This document shows, in pieces, positions 7,063-15,096 of a stretch of DNA of 15,236 nucleotides. The stretch comes from CAYWMP01 sp964459445. Its GTDB lineage: Bacteria > Desulfobacterota > DSM-4660 > Desulfatiglandales > HGW-15. The notes beneath the pieces were generated by a model. That model did not search any database, had not been told where the DNA came from, and saw only the letters and a program-made list of their open reading frames with translations. The translations under genes and the position numbers were made by a program. Each line of letters begins with the position of its first letter. Position 1 is the stretch's first letter. The stretch is taken from positions 1 to 15,236 of the forward strand of contig CAYWMP010000147.1 of assembly GCA_964459445.1 (NCBI GenBank), given 5' to 3'.

Positions 7063-8259
7063 ATGGCAAAACGAGTTGGTATCGTTGGTGCGGGAGTCAC
7101 CCCGTTCAAAAGCACTTGGCGTGAGAAGACCTATTATGAGTTGGCCCAGATGGCGACCAGGGAAGCGGTGAGGGATGCCCAGATGGATATTGGGGACATG
7201 GATGCCGTCTTCTATGGCATTTATAATGATATTTTCGAAAGGGCCGCCATTCCCGAACACGCCATCCATGGGCTTTTGGGCATGCAAAACAAATTCGGAA
7301 TCCGAGTTACGACAGGTGGCGCCACTGGTGCCTATACCACCTCTGCCGCCCATGCCTATCTGGCGGCCGGACGATTCAAAACCGCTCTCGTTCTGGGAGT
7401 CGAAAAGGCCACAGATTGCTTTGATTTCTCATCCATGTCCGCCACGCCTGAAGTGATCAAATCGATCGGGTGGTCTGGGGACAGCTTTTTCGAACAGCCC
7501 ATCGGCTGGTCCGCCTCGGATAGCTATGCCGAGGTTGTCCTGGCCTATATGGATGAACACCCCAATGACCTCAAACCGGAAATTACAGCCAGAATCTCGG
7601 CCCAATTAAGCGAACAGGTTCGAGGCAATGAATATGCCCAGAGACAATTCGACCAGGTCACTCCCGAAGAGGTGCTCAATTCCAGGCTGGTGGCCTACCC
7701 TTTTCGCGAGCTGGAGATCTGTGTCTATTCAGAAGGCGCTGCCGCCCTGATTCTTGCCGAGGAAGAAACAGCCATGGCCATATCCAAAAACAGCGGACAA
7801 CCGGTAGTATGGATGACCGGGCTTGGCGAATCAAATGAACACTCCTTTGCCGGTAAGAACCAGAAAGACATGTCGCGGATCATGTCCGATCACCTTGCCT
7901 CACATCGGGCCTATGACATGGCCGGCATCGAGGACCCGACCGAATCAATACAGCTCGTCGAACTGCACGATGCATTTGTTCATCAGTTGGAAATCAGTAT
8001 GGCAGAGTTCGGCCTGGCACCTTTAGGCAGTGCGGATGCCTTGATTGAAGAAGAACTCATGACACCGGGAGGCAAATATGTGGTCAATCCCTGCGGCGGC
8101 CTGATCTATTGCGGCCACGCGGTTGGCGCAAGCAATATTATGTCGGCCTGGTCAGCCAGGAATGAACTCATCAAGCGCAGGCTTAAAACTGCGCTTGTCC
8201 ATGGAACCGGCAGCACCGTTGCGCAATACACTGCCTGTCAAATTCTTGAGCACGAGTAA
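7063..8259 (+). CDS. SCP2-type thiolase-fold enzyme lacking the canonical cysteines (possible aldolase/lyase)
   Basis: This 398-residue protein has the full thiolase fold length (about 390). The N-terminal strand KRVGIVGAGVTPF is typical of SCP2/lipid-transfer-type thiolases. The nucleophile loop, normally C-A-T/S-G, reads GATG at 86-89, so the active cysteine is Gly86. The HDCF motif of SCP2 thiolases reads HDAF (302-305), losing the second cysteine as well. The GHPxGATG histidine is kept as His352 (CGHAVGAS), in NPCGGLIYCGH. Normal acyl-transfer chemistry is therefore unlikely. Cysteine-less thiolase homologues paired with DUF35 proteins are known, notably Ltp2 with ChsH2, a retro-aldolase in steroid side-chain breakdown. 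The gene starts at ATG 7063 with GGGAGG 9 bases upstream and is followed 16 bases later by the DUF35 gene, clearly one operon. The substrate is unknown; a bulky or branched acyl-CoA is an inference. Confidence 0.85.
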   Translation: MAKRVGIVGAGVTPFKSTWREKTYYELAQMATREAVRDAQMDIGDMDAVFYGIYNDIFERAAIPEHAIHGLLGMQNKFGIRVTTGGATGAYTTSAAHAYLAAGRFKTALVLGVEKATDCFDFSSMSATPEVIKSIGWSGDSFFEQPIGWSASDSYAEVVLAYMDEHPNDLKPEITARISAQLSEQVRGNEYAQRQFDQVTPEEVLNSRLVAYPFRELEICVYSEGAAALILAEEETAMAISKNSGQPVVWMTGLGESNEHSFAGKNQKDMSRIMSDHLASHRAYDMAGIEDPTESIQLVELHDAFVHQLEISMAEFGLAPLGSADALIEEELMTPGGKYVVNPCGGLIYCGHAVGASNIMSAWSARNELIKRRLKTALVHGTGSTVAQYTACQILEHE

Positions 8260-8260
8260 T

Positions 8261-8266
8261 AGGAGG
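8261..8266 (+). promoter_or_regulatory. Ribosome binding site AGGAGG fixing the DUF35 gene start
   Basis: AGGAGG begins one base after the thiolase stop codon and 9 bases before ATG 8276. The reading frame is open further upstream inside the thiolase gene, but only this ATG has a Shine-Dalgarno at the right distance and begins the recognisable protein. Confidence 0.85.
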
Positions 8267-8275
8267 CTGAGACCC

Positions 8276-9271
8276 ATGATAAAGGAAAAAGCGAAGATTA
8301 TCCCATTGGAAATTATTCCCGAGGTGGATTCCCATATTGAAACCATTGACGGTCAAGACTACCTGATCAGCAATGATACCATGTATACTTTCTATAAAAG
8401 GACAAAGGGGGAACTCTCTCCGTTCTTCCTGGCGCTGCGTGACGAGAAGCGGCTCCTTGGGTGCCGGTGTTCGAGTTGTGGGTTAGTCAGGGTCCCGCCC
8501 TTTTTGACCCATTGCCCGGATTGCAATTTTGCTCCCACAGAGCTGATCGAAGTAGAGCAAGTAGGTGTTATGAACAGCACACCGCCGATCACCTATTTCG
8601 CGACAGCTTTGTTTCAGCACATGGCCCCCTATGGCAGGGGCCGCGTAATATTTAAAGGCGCCGATACGGCTTTGAGCACCATCCTTTATACCACGACCGG
8701 TATTCTGGTGCCGGGCATCATCAACAAAGGAACCCAGGTCAAACTCGTTTTTAAGGATCAACGCCATGGAGACATGACCGATGTCTTTTGTGTCCCGACC
8801 TCGGAATTGAGTCAGGAGCAGATAAATAAAAAGGGGCTTCAGGAATCGGAAATCGATTGGGGATCGCCTCAAGAACCTGACATGGCAAAACCCAAAGATG
8901 AGGATGTCGCTGCCTTTGATAGGGCCTTCAAAGAGATTTCCTCGATCATCGGCGAAATGAATACCAACGAGAGGGCAAGAAGGGACATTGCGGGTTGGAA
9001 AAGGGAGGTATTGGTTAAGACGAAGGCTGGTCAATTCGGCCTTATTATTGACGACGGAGATATTCGGGTGGAAGGGGCGACGCCATCATCTCCAGATTTT
9101 GTCATGGTAAGTGAAGATCCCAACTCCTTGCTCGACGGCCTGGCCTATCGCGGCGCTATCACGGATTCGGTCATCAACAAAAAACTCTGGATTAGCAAAA
9201 ACAAGGAATTCACCACCATTTTCAAACTCGACCGGATGGCCCGCTCCCTGGCCAGGTCCAAAAAAGGATAG
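8276..9271 (+). CDS. DUF35 zinc-ribbon/OB-fold acyl-CoA-associated protein with C-terminal SCP2-like domain
   Basis: The protein has 331 residues, about twice the length of a plain DUF35 protein (130-150). After an N-terminal leader with the FYKRTKGELSPFFLAL helix (39-54) comes the rubredoxin-like zinc ribbon. Its ligands are Cys65-x2-Cys68 and Cys80-x2-Cys83 (CSSCG…PP…CPDC), with an extra Cys63. An OB fold follows (about 86-180), ending in the usual 'G..VKLVF' strand. Residues about 210-325 resemble the SCP2 sterol-carrier domain: a helix, then FGLIIDDGDIRVEGA, 'PDFVMVSEDPNSLLDGL', and a terminal 'KEFTTIFKLDRMARSL' helix. DUF35 proteins bridge or complete thiolase-fold enzymes by binding acyl-CoA, and SCP2 domains bind lipids or sterols. 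In animal SCPx the SCP2 domain is fused to the thiolase; here it is on the partner subunit. The gene is directly downstream of, and surely works with, the thiolase homologue. The DUF35 call is firm; the SCP2 call is by pattern only. Confidence 0.85.
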   Translation: MIKEKAKIIPLEIIPEVDSHIETIDGQDYLISNDTMYTFYKRTKGELSPFFLALRDEKRLLGCRCSSCGLVRVPPFLTHCPDCNFAPTELIEVEQVGVMNSTPPITYFATALFQHMAPYGRGRVIFKGADTALSTILYTTTGILVPGIINKGTQVKLVFKDQRHGDMTDVFCVPTSELSQEQINKKGLQESEIDWGSPQEPDMAKPKDEDVAAFDRAFKEISSIIGEMNTNERARRDIAGWKREVLVKTKAGQFGLIIDDGDIRVEGATPSSPDFVMVSEDPNSLLDGLAYRGAITDSVINKKLWISKNKEFTTIFKLDRMARSLARSKKG

Positions 9272-9285
9272 TCGTAAAACGTTAG

Positions 9286-9374
9286 CCCTTTAGGCGCCTC
9301 CGAACAAGCAGGGGCTCGGGCCTTTGCCGCAACGAAGCGGCTACGGCCGCGCAGGCGGGGATCTCTTTAAAGGG
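9286..9374. repeat. Nested palindromic intergenic structure
   Basis: Several paired arms nest around one centre: CCCTTTA (9286-9292) with TAAAGGG (9368-9374), CGCCT (9295-9299) with AGGCG (9353-9357), GGCC (9319-9322) with GGCC (9345-9348), and GCCGC (9326-9330) with GCGGC (9337-9341) around the loop AACGAA. The element sits between the convergent ends of the DUF35 gene and the RND permease gene. It may act as a bidirectional terminator-like or mRNA-stabilising hairpin, a REP-type repeat, or a small structured RNA. There is no T-run typical of an intrinsic terminator. Confidence 0.45.
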
Positions 9375-9451
9375 ACGAAAGGCCTTCCAAGAGACCTCAT
9401 CCCCCCTCCATCTAACATACTTTCAAAGTGCTAAATTGTTCCGAATACCCA

Positions 9452-12400
9452 TTACATGCTCGGGACAGAGGCTTTTTTCTGCTCCAGCGCCTTCAACTCA
9501 TCGGCCAATCCCATGATATCCATCTCTTTATCAAGGCGCCAGTTCAGGGTGCGGAACAGCCAGATGCGAAAACGGCTGTAAACGATGTATAGGGTAGGCA
9601 CGACACCCAGTGTGAGCAGGGTGGACAGCAGAAGGCCGAAAATGATGGCAACGGCCATGGATTGCCACCACTGAGAGGACTCTGTATTGTACTGATAGGA
9701 GAAATTGCTAAAGTCGATGCTGAACTTGAGGGCCATGGGCAGCAGACCCAAAATGGTGGTAACCGCTGTCAACAGCACGGGCCGGAAACGCATCATGCCC
9801 GCGGTGACCACGGCCTCGTAGGTTGAACGGCTTCTCTTTTGAATTTGTCGGATAGCATCCAGAAGCACGATGGCATTGTTCACCACCACCCCGGCCAGGC
9901 TGATCACCCCGATGCCGCTCATGATAATGCCAAAGGGCATGTCAAACACGAGAAGTCCTGTAAACACGCCGATAAGCGATAACACCACCGAGGCCATGAC
10001 GATCATTGGCACAAAAACCGAATTGAACTGTATGACCAGCACCATGCTGATGATGAAAATGGCGGTAAAGAAAGCCTTTTTGAGAAATGCAGTGGATTTT
10101 TCCTGCTCCTCGGCCGCCCCACCGAAGCGATGGGTAATGCCGGGTGGGAACGCATAGTCTGAAACCTTCTGCTGAAAACGGGCGCGCACGTCCGCGTCCG
10201 CGCGTATCCAGGGCTGCACTTCCGCGCCGGCGTTGAGAACCCGCCGGCGGTCGAAGTGATTGATGTTGACTGGCCCGGGAACCAATTCCGCTCTGGCCAC
10301 TGAAACGATGGGCACGGACCCGCCCTTGGCAGTCGGTATGGTTACGTTGCCCAGCTGATCCGTATCGTTGCGGTAAGCCTCCGGCAATCGAAAGAGGATG
10401 TCCTTTTCATCGTCGCCGTGTCCCATGGTTCCGCTGCGGATGCCCCCCACAGCCAGTTGTAAGATACTGGCCACCTGCCCTTGGTCCAACCCGAACATGC
10501 CCGCACGCGCGCGGTCAACGCGCCACTCCAGAGTCGGCTGGGCCGTGGCTGCATCGTCGGTCGGTTTGGCCACCCCGTCGGTTGCTGCCATGATCTTCTT
10601 CATGTCATTGATCACCGCAGTCATGGAGCCCAAATCCTCCCCGAAGATATCGACCGATACGGGTTTGCCCGTGGGTGGGCCCTCTTCTGGCTGAAACACG
10701 TCGAATTCGGCCCCATAAAGGGGATGAGTGACCCTTTGACCATGACGGTCAAGACCTTCGAGGCGGTTGCGGATTTCAGCCAAGGTGTCGGCGGTGCTTT
10801 CGGTGCGATAATCACGATCTACAAATTGAATCCGGGTGCGCACCGGGCCGACGCCCTCTTCACCAAACCCACCTCCACGGCCCAATCCAACGGTGACGCT
10901 GGCGGATTTCATGTTATCTACCGGCGCTTCAAAGCCGGAACCGGCGCGGCCGAAGATACGATCCTCCATCTGACGGCTCAGGCGATCGGATTCGTCAATG
11001 CTGACTCCCTCCGGCGGCTTAATGCTGCACAGAACATTATTGGGGTCCAGGTTGGGAAAAAATTCGGTTCCGGCTCCGAAGACACCGTACAGGGTGATGG
11101 ACAGAACCAAAAGGACGCCTGCGGTTGTGAGGGTCCAGTAGGGCCGCTGCAACATTAATTCCAGCATACGGCCGTACACCTTCACAGCCTTGTATTTTGG
11201 CCGTTCGGTTTCCGGATCGATGGTTTTACCGGCACCTTTTTTGCGCTTCATGATCAGGGCGCAGAGGGTGGGGTTGATCACCAACGCCACAAACAGCGAG
11301 CTCAGCAAGACAACAATGACGGTCTTAGGTAAAAAACCCATGAATTCCCCCATAACCCCGGGCCAGAAAATCAGGGGCAAGAAGGCTCCCACGGTAGTGG
11401 CCGTTGATGTTATTACGGGCCAAGCCACTTCAGAGGTCCCCTTGAGGGCCGCTTGGAATCTGGATAGCCCCAGGCAATAGTTGCGGTAGATATTTTCCAC
11501 GATCACGATGGCATTATCCACCAGCATACCCAGGGCCAGTATGAGTGAAAACAGCACGATCATATTCAGTGTGATATCCAAGAGCGACAGAATAATGATC
11601 GATATGAGCATAGAAAAGGGAATAGCCCAGGCCACCAAAAAGGCATTGCGGGCTCCCAGTCCGACAAAGATGACTAAAAGCACCAATAAAAGAGATGTGC
11701 CTATGCCGTTTTCCAGATCCGACAACATCATGCGCACGTCTTTGCTTTGATCCAGAGAAACGAGCACATCTACATCGGCCGGCAGGGCAAGTTCGTCGAT
11801 GGCCCGTTTCACGGCGTCGGTCATAGCGAGTATATTTTCACCGGATTTTTTCATCACTTCGATGGTGACCGATTTTTGTGGCGGATTATAGAGGTTGGAT
11901 GACCTTTTACCGTCCTCTATGCTGAAATCGTAAGCCCGGGCGCGGGATTTTTCATCTTCGAAGCTGTAACGCACCCCAGCCAAATTTCGCATGTAGATCG
12001 GGGTGCCGTCCGCAGCCGTGCCTACTATCAGGTTGAAAATGTCGGCCGGATTTTCAAATTCACCCGGCGCGCGCATGACAATCCGGTTGGTTGTGCCTTC
12101 GGCTACACCGGCGCTTACGTTGCGGTTAGTGCCGGAAAGTACCGACTGCACCTGCCCCAGGGTTAGATTGTAGAAGCGAAGCCTTTCGGGATCCACTTCC
12201 ACTAGGACTTCCCGCTCGCGCCCGCCACGCAGCTTGACGTCCAGCACGCCGGCGATCCGCTCTAAAATATCTTCAATCTTCTCCGCCAGCTCGTAAAGCT
12301 GTGAAAGTGCAACTTTTTCGCTCCCAACAATGTTTAGCACCACTACGGGCACATCACCGGAAAAGGAGAATTCTTTCACCACCGGTTCATCGGCCTCGGT

Positions 12401-12760
12401 GGGCAAATCACCCTTGGCCTTGTCAACTGCATCGCGAATTCGTGACAAGGCCACTTCGGTATCCACTTCAGGATCAAATTCCACGGTGATCACTGACAGG
12501 TCTTCGGTTGAGGTGCTGCGCAACTCTTCCAGTCCCTCGATGCTCTCCAGTTCGGTTTCCAAGGGCACAGTAATAGACGTCTCCATGTCAGTGGGATTAG
12601 CCCCTTCAAGGCGGGTGGTGATGTTGATCACTGGAACCTTAACGTCCGGAAAATTCTCCCTCGGCATGGCCCTGTAAGTTGATGAACCCAGAAACCCAAT
12701 CCCCAGGCACATGATCAGAACGGCCATGAAATGTTTGATAGAAAATCGCGTTAAGTTCAC
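9452..12760 (-). CDS. RND efflux transporter permease (AcrB/HAE-type)
   Basis: The protein is 1102 residues long, slightly longer than AcrB (1049). It has the RND plan: TM1 (about 8-28), a first periplasmic loop, TM2-TM6 (about 353-505), TM7 (about 542-562), a second periplasmic loop, and TM8-TM12 (about 895-1062). The TM4 proton-relay motif is GMLVDNAIVIVENIYR, with Asp415 kept and Asn416 in place of the second aspartate. TM10 has VVVNNAIVLLD (Asn961-Asn962) where AcrB has its lysine. The tail (1070-1102) is cytosolic and charged. Substrates such as drugs, lipids or bile-type amphiphiles cannot be read off. The GTG start at 12760 follows the adaptor stop by 4 bases, with AAGGA inside the adaptor's last codons, so the two are translationally coupled. 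A TolC-type outer-membrane channel is not in the window and must be supplied elsewhere. The family is certain; the specific name is not. Confidence 0.97.
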   Translation of the reverse strand: MNLTRFSIKHFMAVLIMCLGIGFLGSSTYRAMPRENFPDVKVPVINITTRLEGANPTDMETSITVPLETELESIEGLEELRSTSTEDLSVITVEFDPEVDTEVALSRIRDAVDKAKGDLPTEADEPVVKEFSFSGDVPVVVLNIVGSEKVALSQLYELAEKIEDILERIAGVLDVKLRGGREREVLVEVDPERLRFYNLTLGQVQSVLSGTNRNVSAGVAEGTTNRIVMRAPGEFENPADIFNLIVGTAADGTPIYMRNLAGVRYSFEDEKSRARAYDFSIEDGKRSSNLYNPPQKSVTIEVMKKSGENILAMTDAVKRAIDELALPADVDVLVSLDQSKDVRMMLSDLENGIGTSLLLVLLVIFVGLGARNAFLVAWAIPFSMLISIIILSLLDITLNMIVLFSLILALGMLVDNAIVIVENIYRNYCLGLSRFQAALKGTSEVAWPVITSTATTVGAFLPLIFWPGVMGEFMGFLPKTVIVVLLSSLFVALVINPTLCALIMKRKKGAGKTIDPETERPKYKAVKVYGRMLELMLQRPYWTLTTAGVLLVLSITLYGVFGAGTEFFPNLDPNNVLCSIKPPEGVSIDESDRLSRQMEDRIFGRAGSGFEAPVDNMKSASVTVGLGRGGGFGEEGVGPVRTRIQFVDRDYRTESTADTLAEIRNRLEGLDRHGQRVTHPLYGAEFDVFQPEEGPPTGKPVSVDIFGEDLGSMTAVINDMKKIMAATDGVAKPTDDAATAQPTLEWRVDRARAGMFGLDQGQVASILQLAVGGIRSGTMGHGDDEKDILFRLPEAYRNDTDQLGNVTIPTAKGGSVPIVSVARAELVPGPVNINHFDRRRVLNAGAEVQPWIRADADVRARFQQKVSDYAFPPGITHRFGGAAEEQEKSTAFLKKAFFTAIFIISMVLVIQFNSVFVPMIVMASVVLSLIGVFTGLLVFDMPFGIIMSGIGVISLAGVVVNNAIVLLDAIRQIQKRSRSTYEAVVTAGMMRFRPVLLTAVTTILGLLPMALKFSIDFSNFSYQYNTESSQWWQSMAVAIIFGLLLSTLLTLGVVPTLYIVYSRFRIWLFRTLNWRLDKEMDIMGLADELKALEQKKASVPSM

Positions 12761-12764
12761 TTTC

Positions 12765-14246
12765 TCAATCCTTATTCATGTGGGGTTGCACTTCACCTTC
12801 GCCGGAGGTAAAGCGACCGTTATCAACTAAAACATTGACCGGCTCACCGGACACAAGCCCTTTCCAACCAGCCACGATCAAGCGGTCGCCTTCCGTGAGA
12901 CCGCTGCCTATTAACAGCTTTTCCCCCCGAATGGAGATCGCTTCGATGTCGCGTACCTCCACACGATCAGTCCCTTCGTTCTTTACCGTCACCAGCACCC
13001 TCGGGCCTTCGTCAGTCACTTGGACCGCTTTTAGCGGAATGACGATGGCCTGGGGATAGAAGAGATACTCGATTTGTCCTCGGGCGATAACGCCATGGCG
13101 AAGTACGGCGCCCGGGTTGGGCAAGCGCAGTTCGACTTTGTAGGTATTGCTGGCCGGGTCCGACGCCTGTGCGATACGGGCAATTTCCGCTTCAAATGCG
13201 ACGTCACCTCCGGAGCCGCCGGTCAGTTTTGGCAGTCCGGGGATAATGAGTCGGGCGTTTACTCGGGAGTGAGCTCCGGGCATGTTCATCTGCACGAAAG
13301 CTTGAGCCGAGCTATTATCAGGATCCAGAAAGGCTACATAGCGATCCGGCACATTGACCGTGGCGCGGACGTTTTTGAGGTCATAAATATATCCAAGGGC
13401 AACACCTTGCCCCACTACCTCGCCGGCTTCCACTAGATGTTCTTCGAGGCGGCCGCTGATTGGGGCTTTAAGTTCGGTTTTGCCCACCTGTACATCAAGG
13501 GAGGCCATAGCTGCTTCCAATTCCTTGATTCGGCCTGAAGCCACATCCAAGTTAGCGGTGGCCTGCTTGACCTGTACCTGGGCGTTGCGTATTCCCAACC
13601 ACGAGCTTGCCAGCGCCTCTTCCGCGCGCTCCACAGCCAGTTCCGCCTGGGTCAAGGCATTTTTGGCCGTATCCAGCCTGGACGACTCCATCACTTTTTT
13701 ATCGACCAGGCTGCGGATGCGATCATAGTCGATACGAGCCAGCTTCAGATCAGAGCGAGCCGCCTCAAGACCAAGTCCTTCGAGTTCGGCATTCTTGCGG
13801 GCATTGGCCAAAACCACCAATGCGATTTCCTTACCGACACGGGCCAGGTTCACATTCTTGGTGGCCGAGCGTAAGGACGCTTCCAACTCTTCACGGCTGG
13901 CGGAGATGACCTTCAGATCAAGCTCAGCCACCACCTGCCCTGCTTGGACCAGAGCCCCTTCGGCCACAACCCAACGCGCCAGGGTACCGCCAAATTCAGC
14001 GCTGATGGCAGCTACGTGATCGGCTTCCACGCGGGCCGGCAGAGTGAGCGTCTCGTTGAAAGCAGTGGGGCGTACTGTCTGCACCTCTACATTGGCCAGT
14101 TTTTTGGGTGGTGGGACGGGTTCCGCATCTTGGCGCTGCTTCGCTTCGAGCCCCACGGCCATAATGATCGCCACCAGAATCCCGGTGATCGACCAGGATA
14201 CAATGGATGCTATCCTACTTTTCTTTCCATGTTTTGCTTTTGACAC
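12765..14246 (-). CDS. RND efflux periplasmic adaptor (HlyD/AcrA-type membrane fusion protein)
   Basis: The protein is 493 residues long, longer than AcrA (about 397). A basic N-terminus (1-12) is followed by a single membrane segment (about 13-32) and a proline-rich linker (PVPPPKK, 43-49). The first lipoyl half-motif (about 75-110, ISAEFGGTLARWVVAEGALVQAG) and the second (about 255-285, TELKAPISGRLEEHLVEAGEVV) flank an unusually long heptad-rich alpha-hairpin (about 112-252). This accounts for the extra length. Beta-barrel and membrane-proximal domains follow to the C-terminus. The protein links the inner-membrane RND pump to the outer-membrane channel. The start is a GTG at 14246 with AAGGAG 8 bases upstream. 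It is first in the two-gene operon with the permease. No lipobox was seen, so anchoring would be by the uncleaved helix. Confidence 0.95.
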   Translation of the reverse strand: MSKAKHGKKSRIASIVSWSITGILVAIIMAVGLEAKQRQDAEPVPPPKKLANVEVQTVRPTAFNETLTLPARVEADHVAAISAEFGGTLARWVVAEGALVQAGQVVAELDLKVISASREELEASLRSATKNVNLARVGKEIALVVLANARKNAELEGLGLEAARSDLKLARIDYDRIRSLVDKKVMESSRLDTAKNALTQAELAVERAEEALASSWLGIRNAQVQVKQATANLDVASGRIKELEAAMASLDVQVGKTELKAPISGRLEEHLVEAGEVVGQGVALGYIYDLKNVRATVNVPDRYVAFLDPDNSSAQAFVQMNMPGAHSRVNARLIIPGLPKLTGGSGGDVAFEAEIARIAQASDPASNTYKVELRLPNPGAVLRHGVIARGQIEYLFYPQAIVIPLKAVQVTDEGPRVLVTVKNEGTDRVEVRDIEAISIRGEKLLIGSGLTEGDRLIVAGWKGLVSGEPVNVLVDNGRFTSGEGEVQPHMNKD

Positions 14247-14721
14247 CCGCTTATCTCCTTCTTTTTATATAGGGTTTCTTTTGGTGCTGATCCCAAAGGT
14301 AGTAATTTGCCAATGCCCTTTTGCACAACCGATGCCGAATCACAACAAAATGGATAACATGAACTATTTCAGATAATTACCGCAAATAGCCGAAAACATG
14401 AGCCAAAAGATCCAGGAATTAAGTGGTGAAAAATGCCATAATTGGGCTGTTTCCGCTATTTTCAATGAGCTTTATTAACCTCAATCGAATCCAAATGGCC
14501 ATATGATGAAAACAAAACGAGGTCTTCACGAATATGTTTTGGAGAGGTTAAGACGAAAATATAAATTCGCCCAATAAAATGCGATGAAAGGGAAGAAATG
14601 TGGGTTGGGTGGTTATTAGAACGGATGAATGGAGTGAACGCTGTAGCTTGATTTGTAGCGCTTGTAAGGAACTGTAACGGCAACGGGGTCGCAACAGGCT
14701 AAGTTACACCCTCGGTGCTAA
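14247..14721. other. 475-base AT-rich region without a recognised gene; contains an imperfect inverted repeat
   Basis: This gap holds the 5' leader of the RND operon (Shine-Dalgarno at 14255-14260) and the 3' flank of the aminotransferase remnant. I could not assign a promoter with both hexamers at proper spacing. An imperfect inverted repeat pairs AAATAGCCGAAAAC (14384-14397) with GTTTCCGCTATTT (14449-14461), flanking about 50 bases. A 73-codon minus-strand frame (14462-14683) has no Shine-Dalgarno or recognisable motif and is left out. Confidence 0.4.
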
Positions 14722-15096
14722 TCAAGTCAGCGCATCTTTGAAACGTTTTCCAACACCGCGTAATCGATGAATTGGCTCATTGGCATATACAAGGCGTACA
14801 TATTTACTGCTGTTTTCGCTGCCCCAATTAACCATGGGCGTCGCAGCAATTTTACCTAATTCCAATAGGCGCTTTGAGGCTGCGGGGCCATCGAATCCTA
14901 AGGGAAAAACATCCACAAGAAATGACCATCCCCCGTGTGATGGAATGACGGTGAAATCGAGGGCGGATTGAGGTGGACGCAAGTCCGTGTCAAGATTCTC
15001 AAGTCGTAAAACATTTTGATCTTCGAGACTGTCGGCGAGATCGCCCATTTGTTCGACTCCGATCTTCGTAATGTAATCAAGTCGTGAGACTGGCAT
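14722..15096 (-). pseudogene. PLP-dependent aminotransferase remnant with in-frame internal deletion
   Basis: The 124-codon frame starts with ATG 15096 and a perfect AAGGAG 7 bases upstream (15104-15109). Residues 1-49 match the N-terminal arm of class I/II aminotransferases: 'SRLDYITKIGVEQMGDLAD…VLRLENLDTDLRPP'. Residues 50-124 match the C-terminal small domain: 'PSHGGWSFLVDVFPLGFDG…ATPMVNWG…YVRLVYANEPIHRL', including Arg101 of YVR, the substrate carboxylate-binding arginine. The central large domain (about 270 residues in the family), with the PLP lysine, Asp and Tyr, is missing. The join (about 14943-14958) is in frame, so the open frame survives. It cannot be an active transaminase. It is most likely a deletion pseudogene; a retained mini-protein is less likely. 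No partner gene is visible in the last 140 bases of the window. Confidence 0.7.

Noticed and set aside
8123..8275. Upstream extension of the DUF35 reading frame into the thiolase gene
   Set aside because: The extension overlaps conserved thiolase sequence and lacks a ribosome binding site, while ATG 8276 has AGGAGG at ideal distance.
10481..11158. 225-codon plus-strand open frame inside the RND permease gene
   Set aside because: It lies wholly antisense to a clearly coding RND sequence; it is a by-product of GC-rich codon use.
14462..14683. 73-codon minus-strand open frame
   Set aside because: No Shine-Dalgarno, no family-like motif, and a composition typical of translated AT-rich intergenic DNA.
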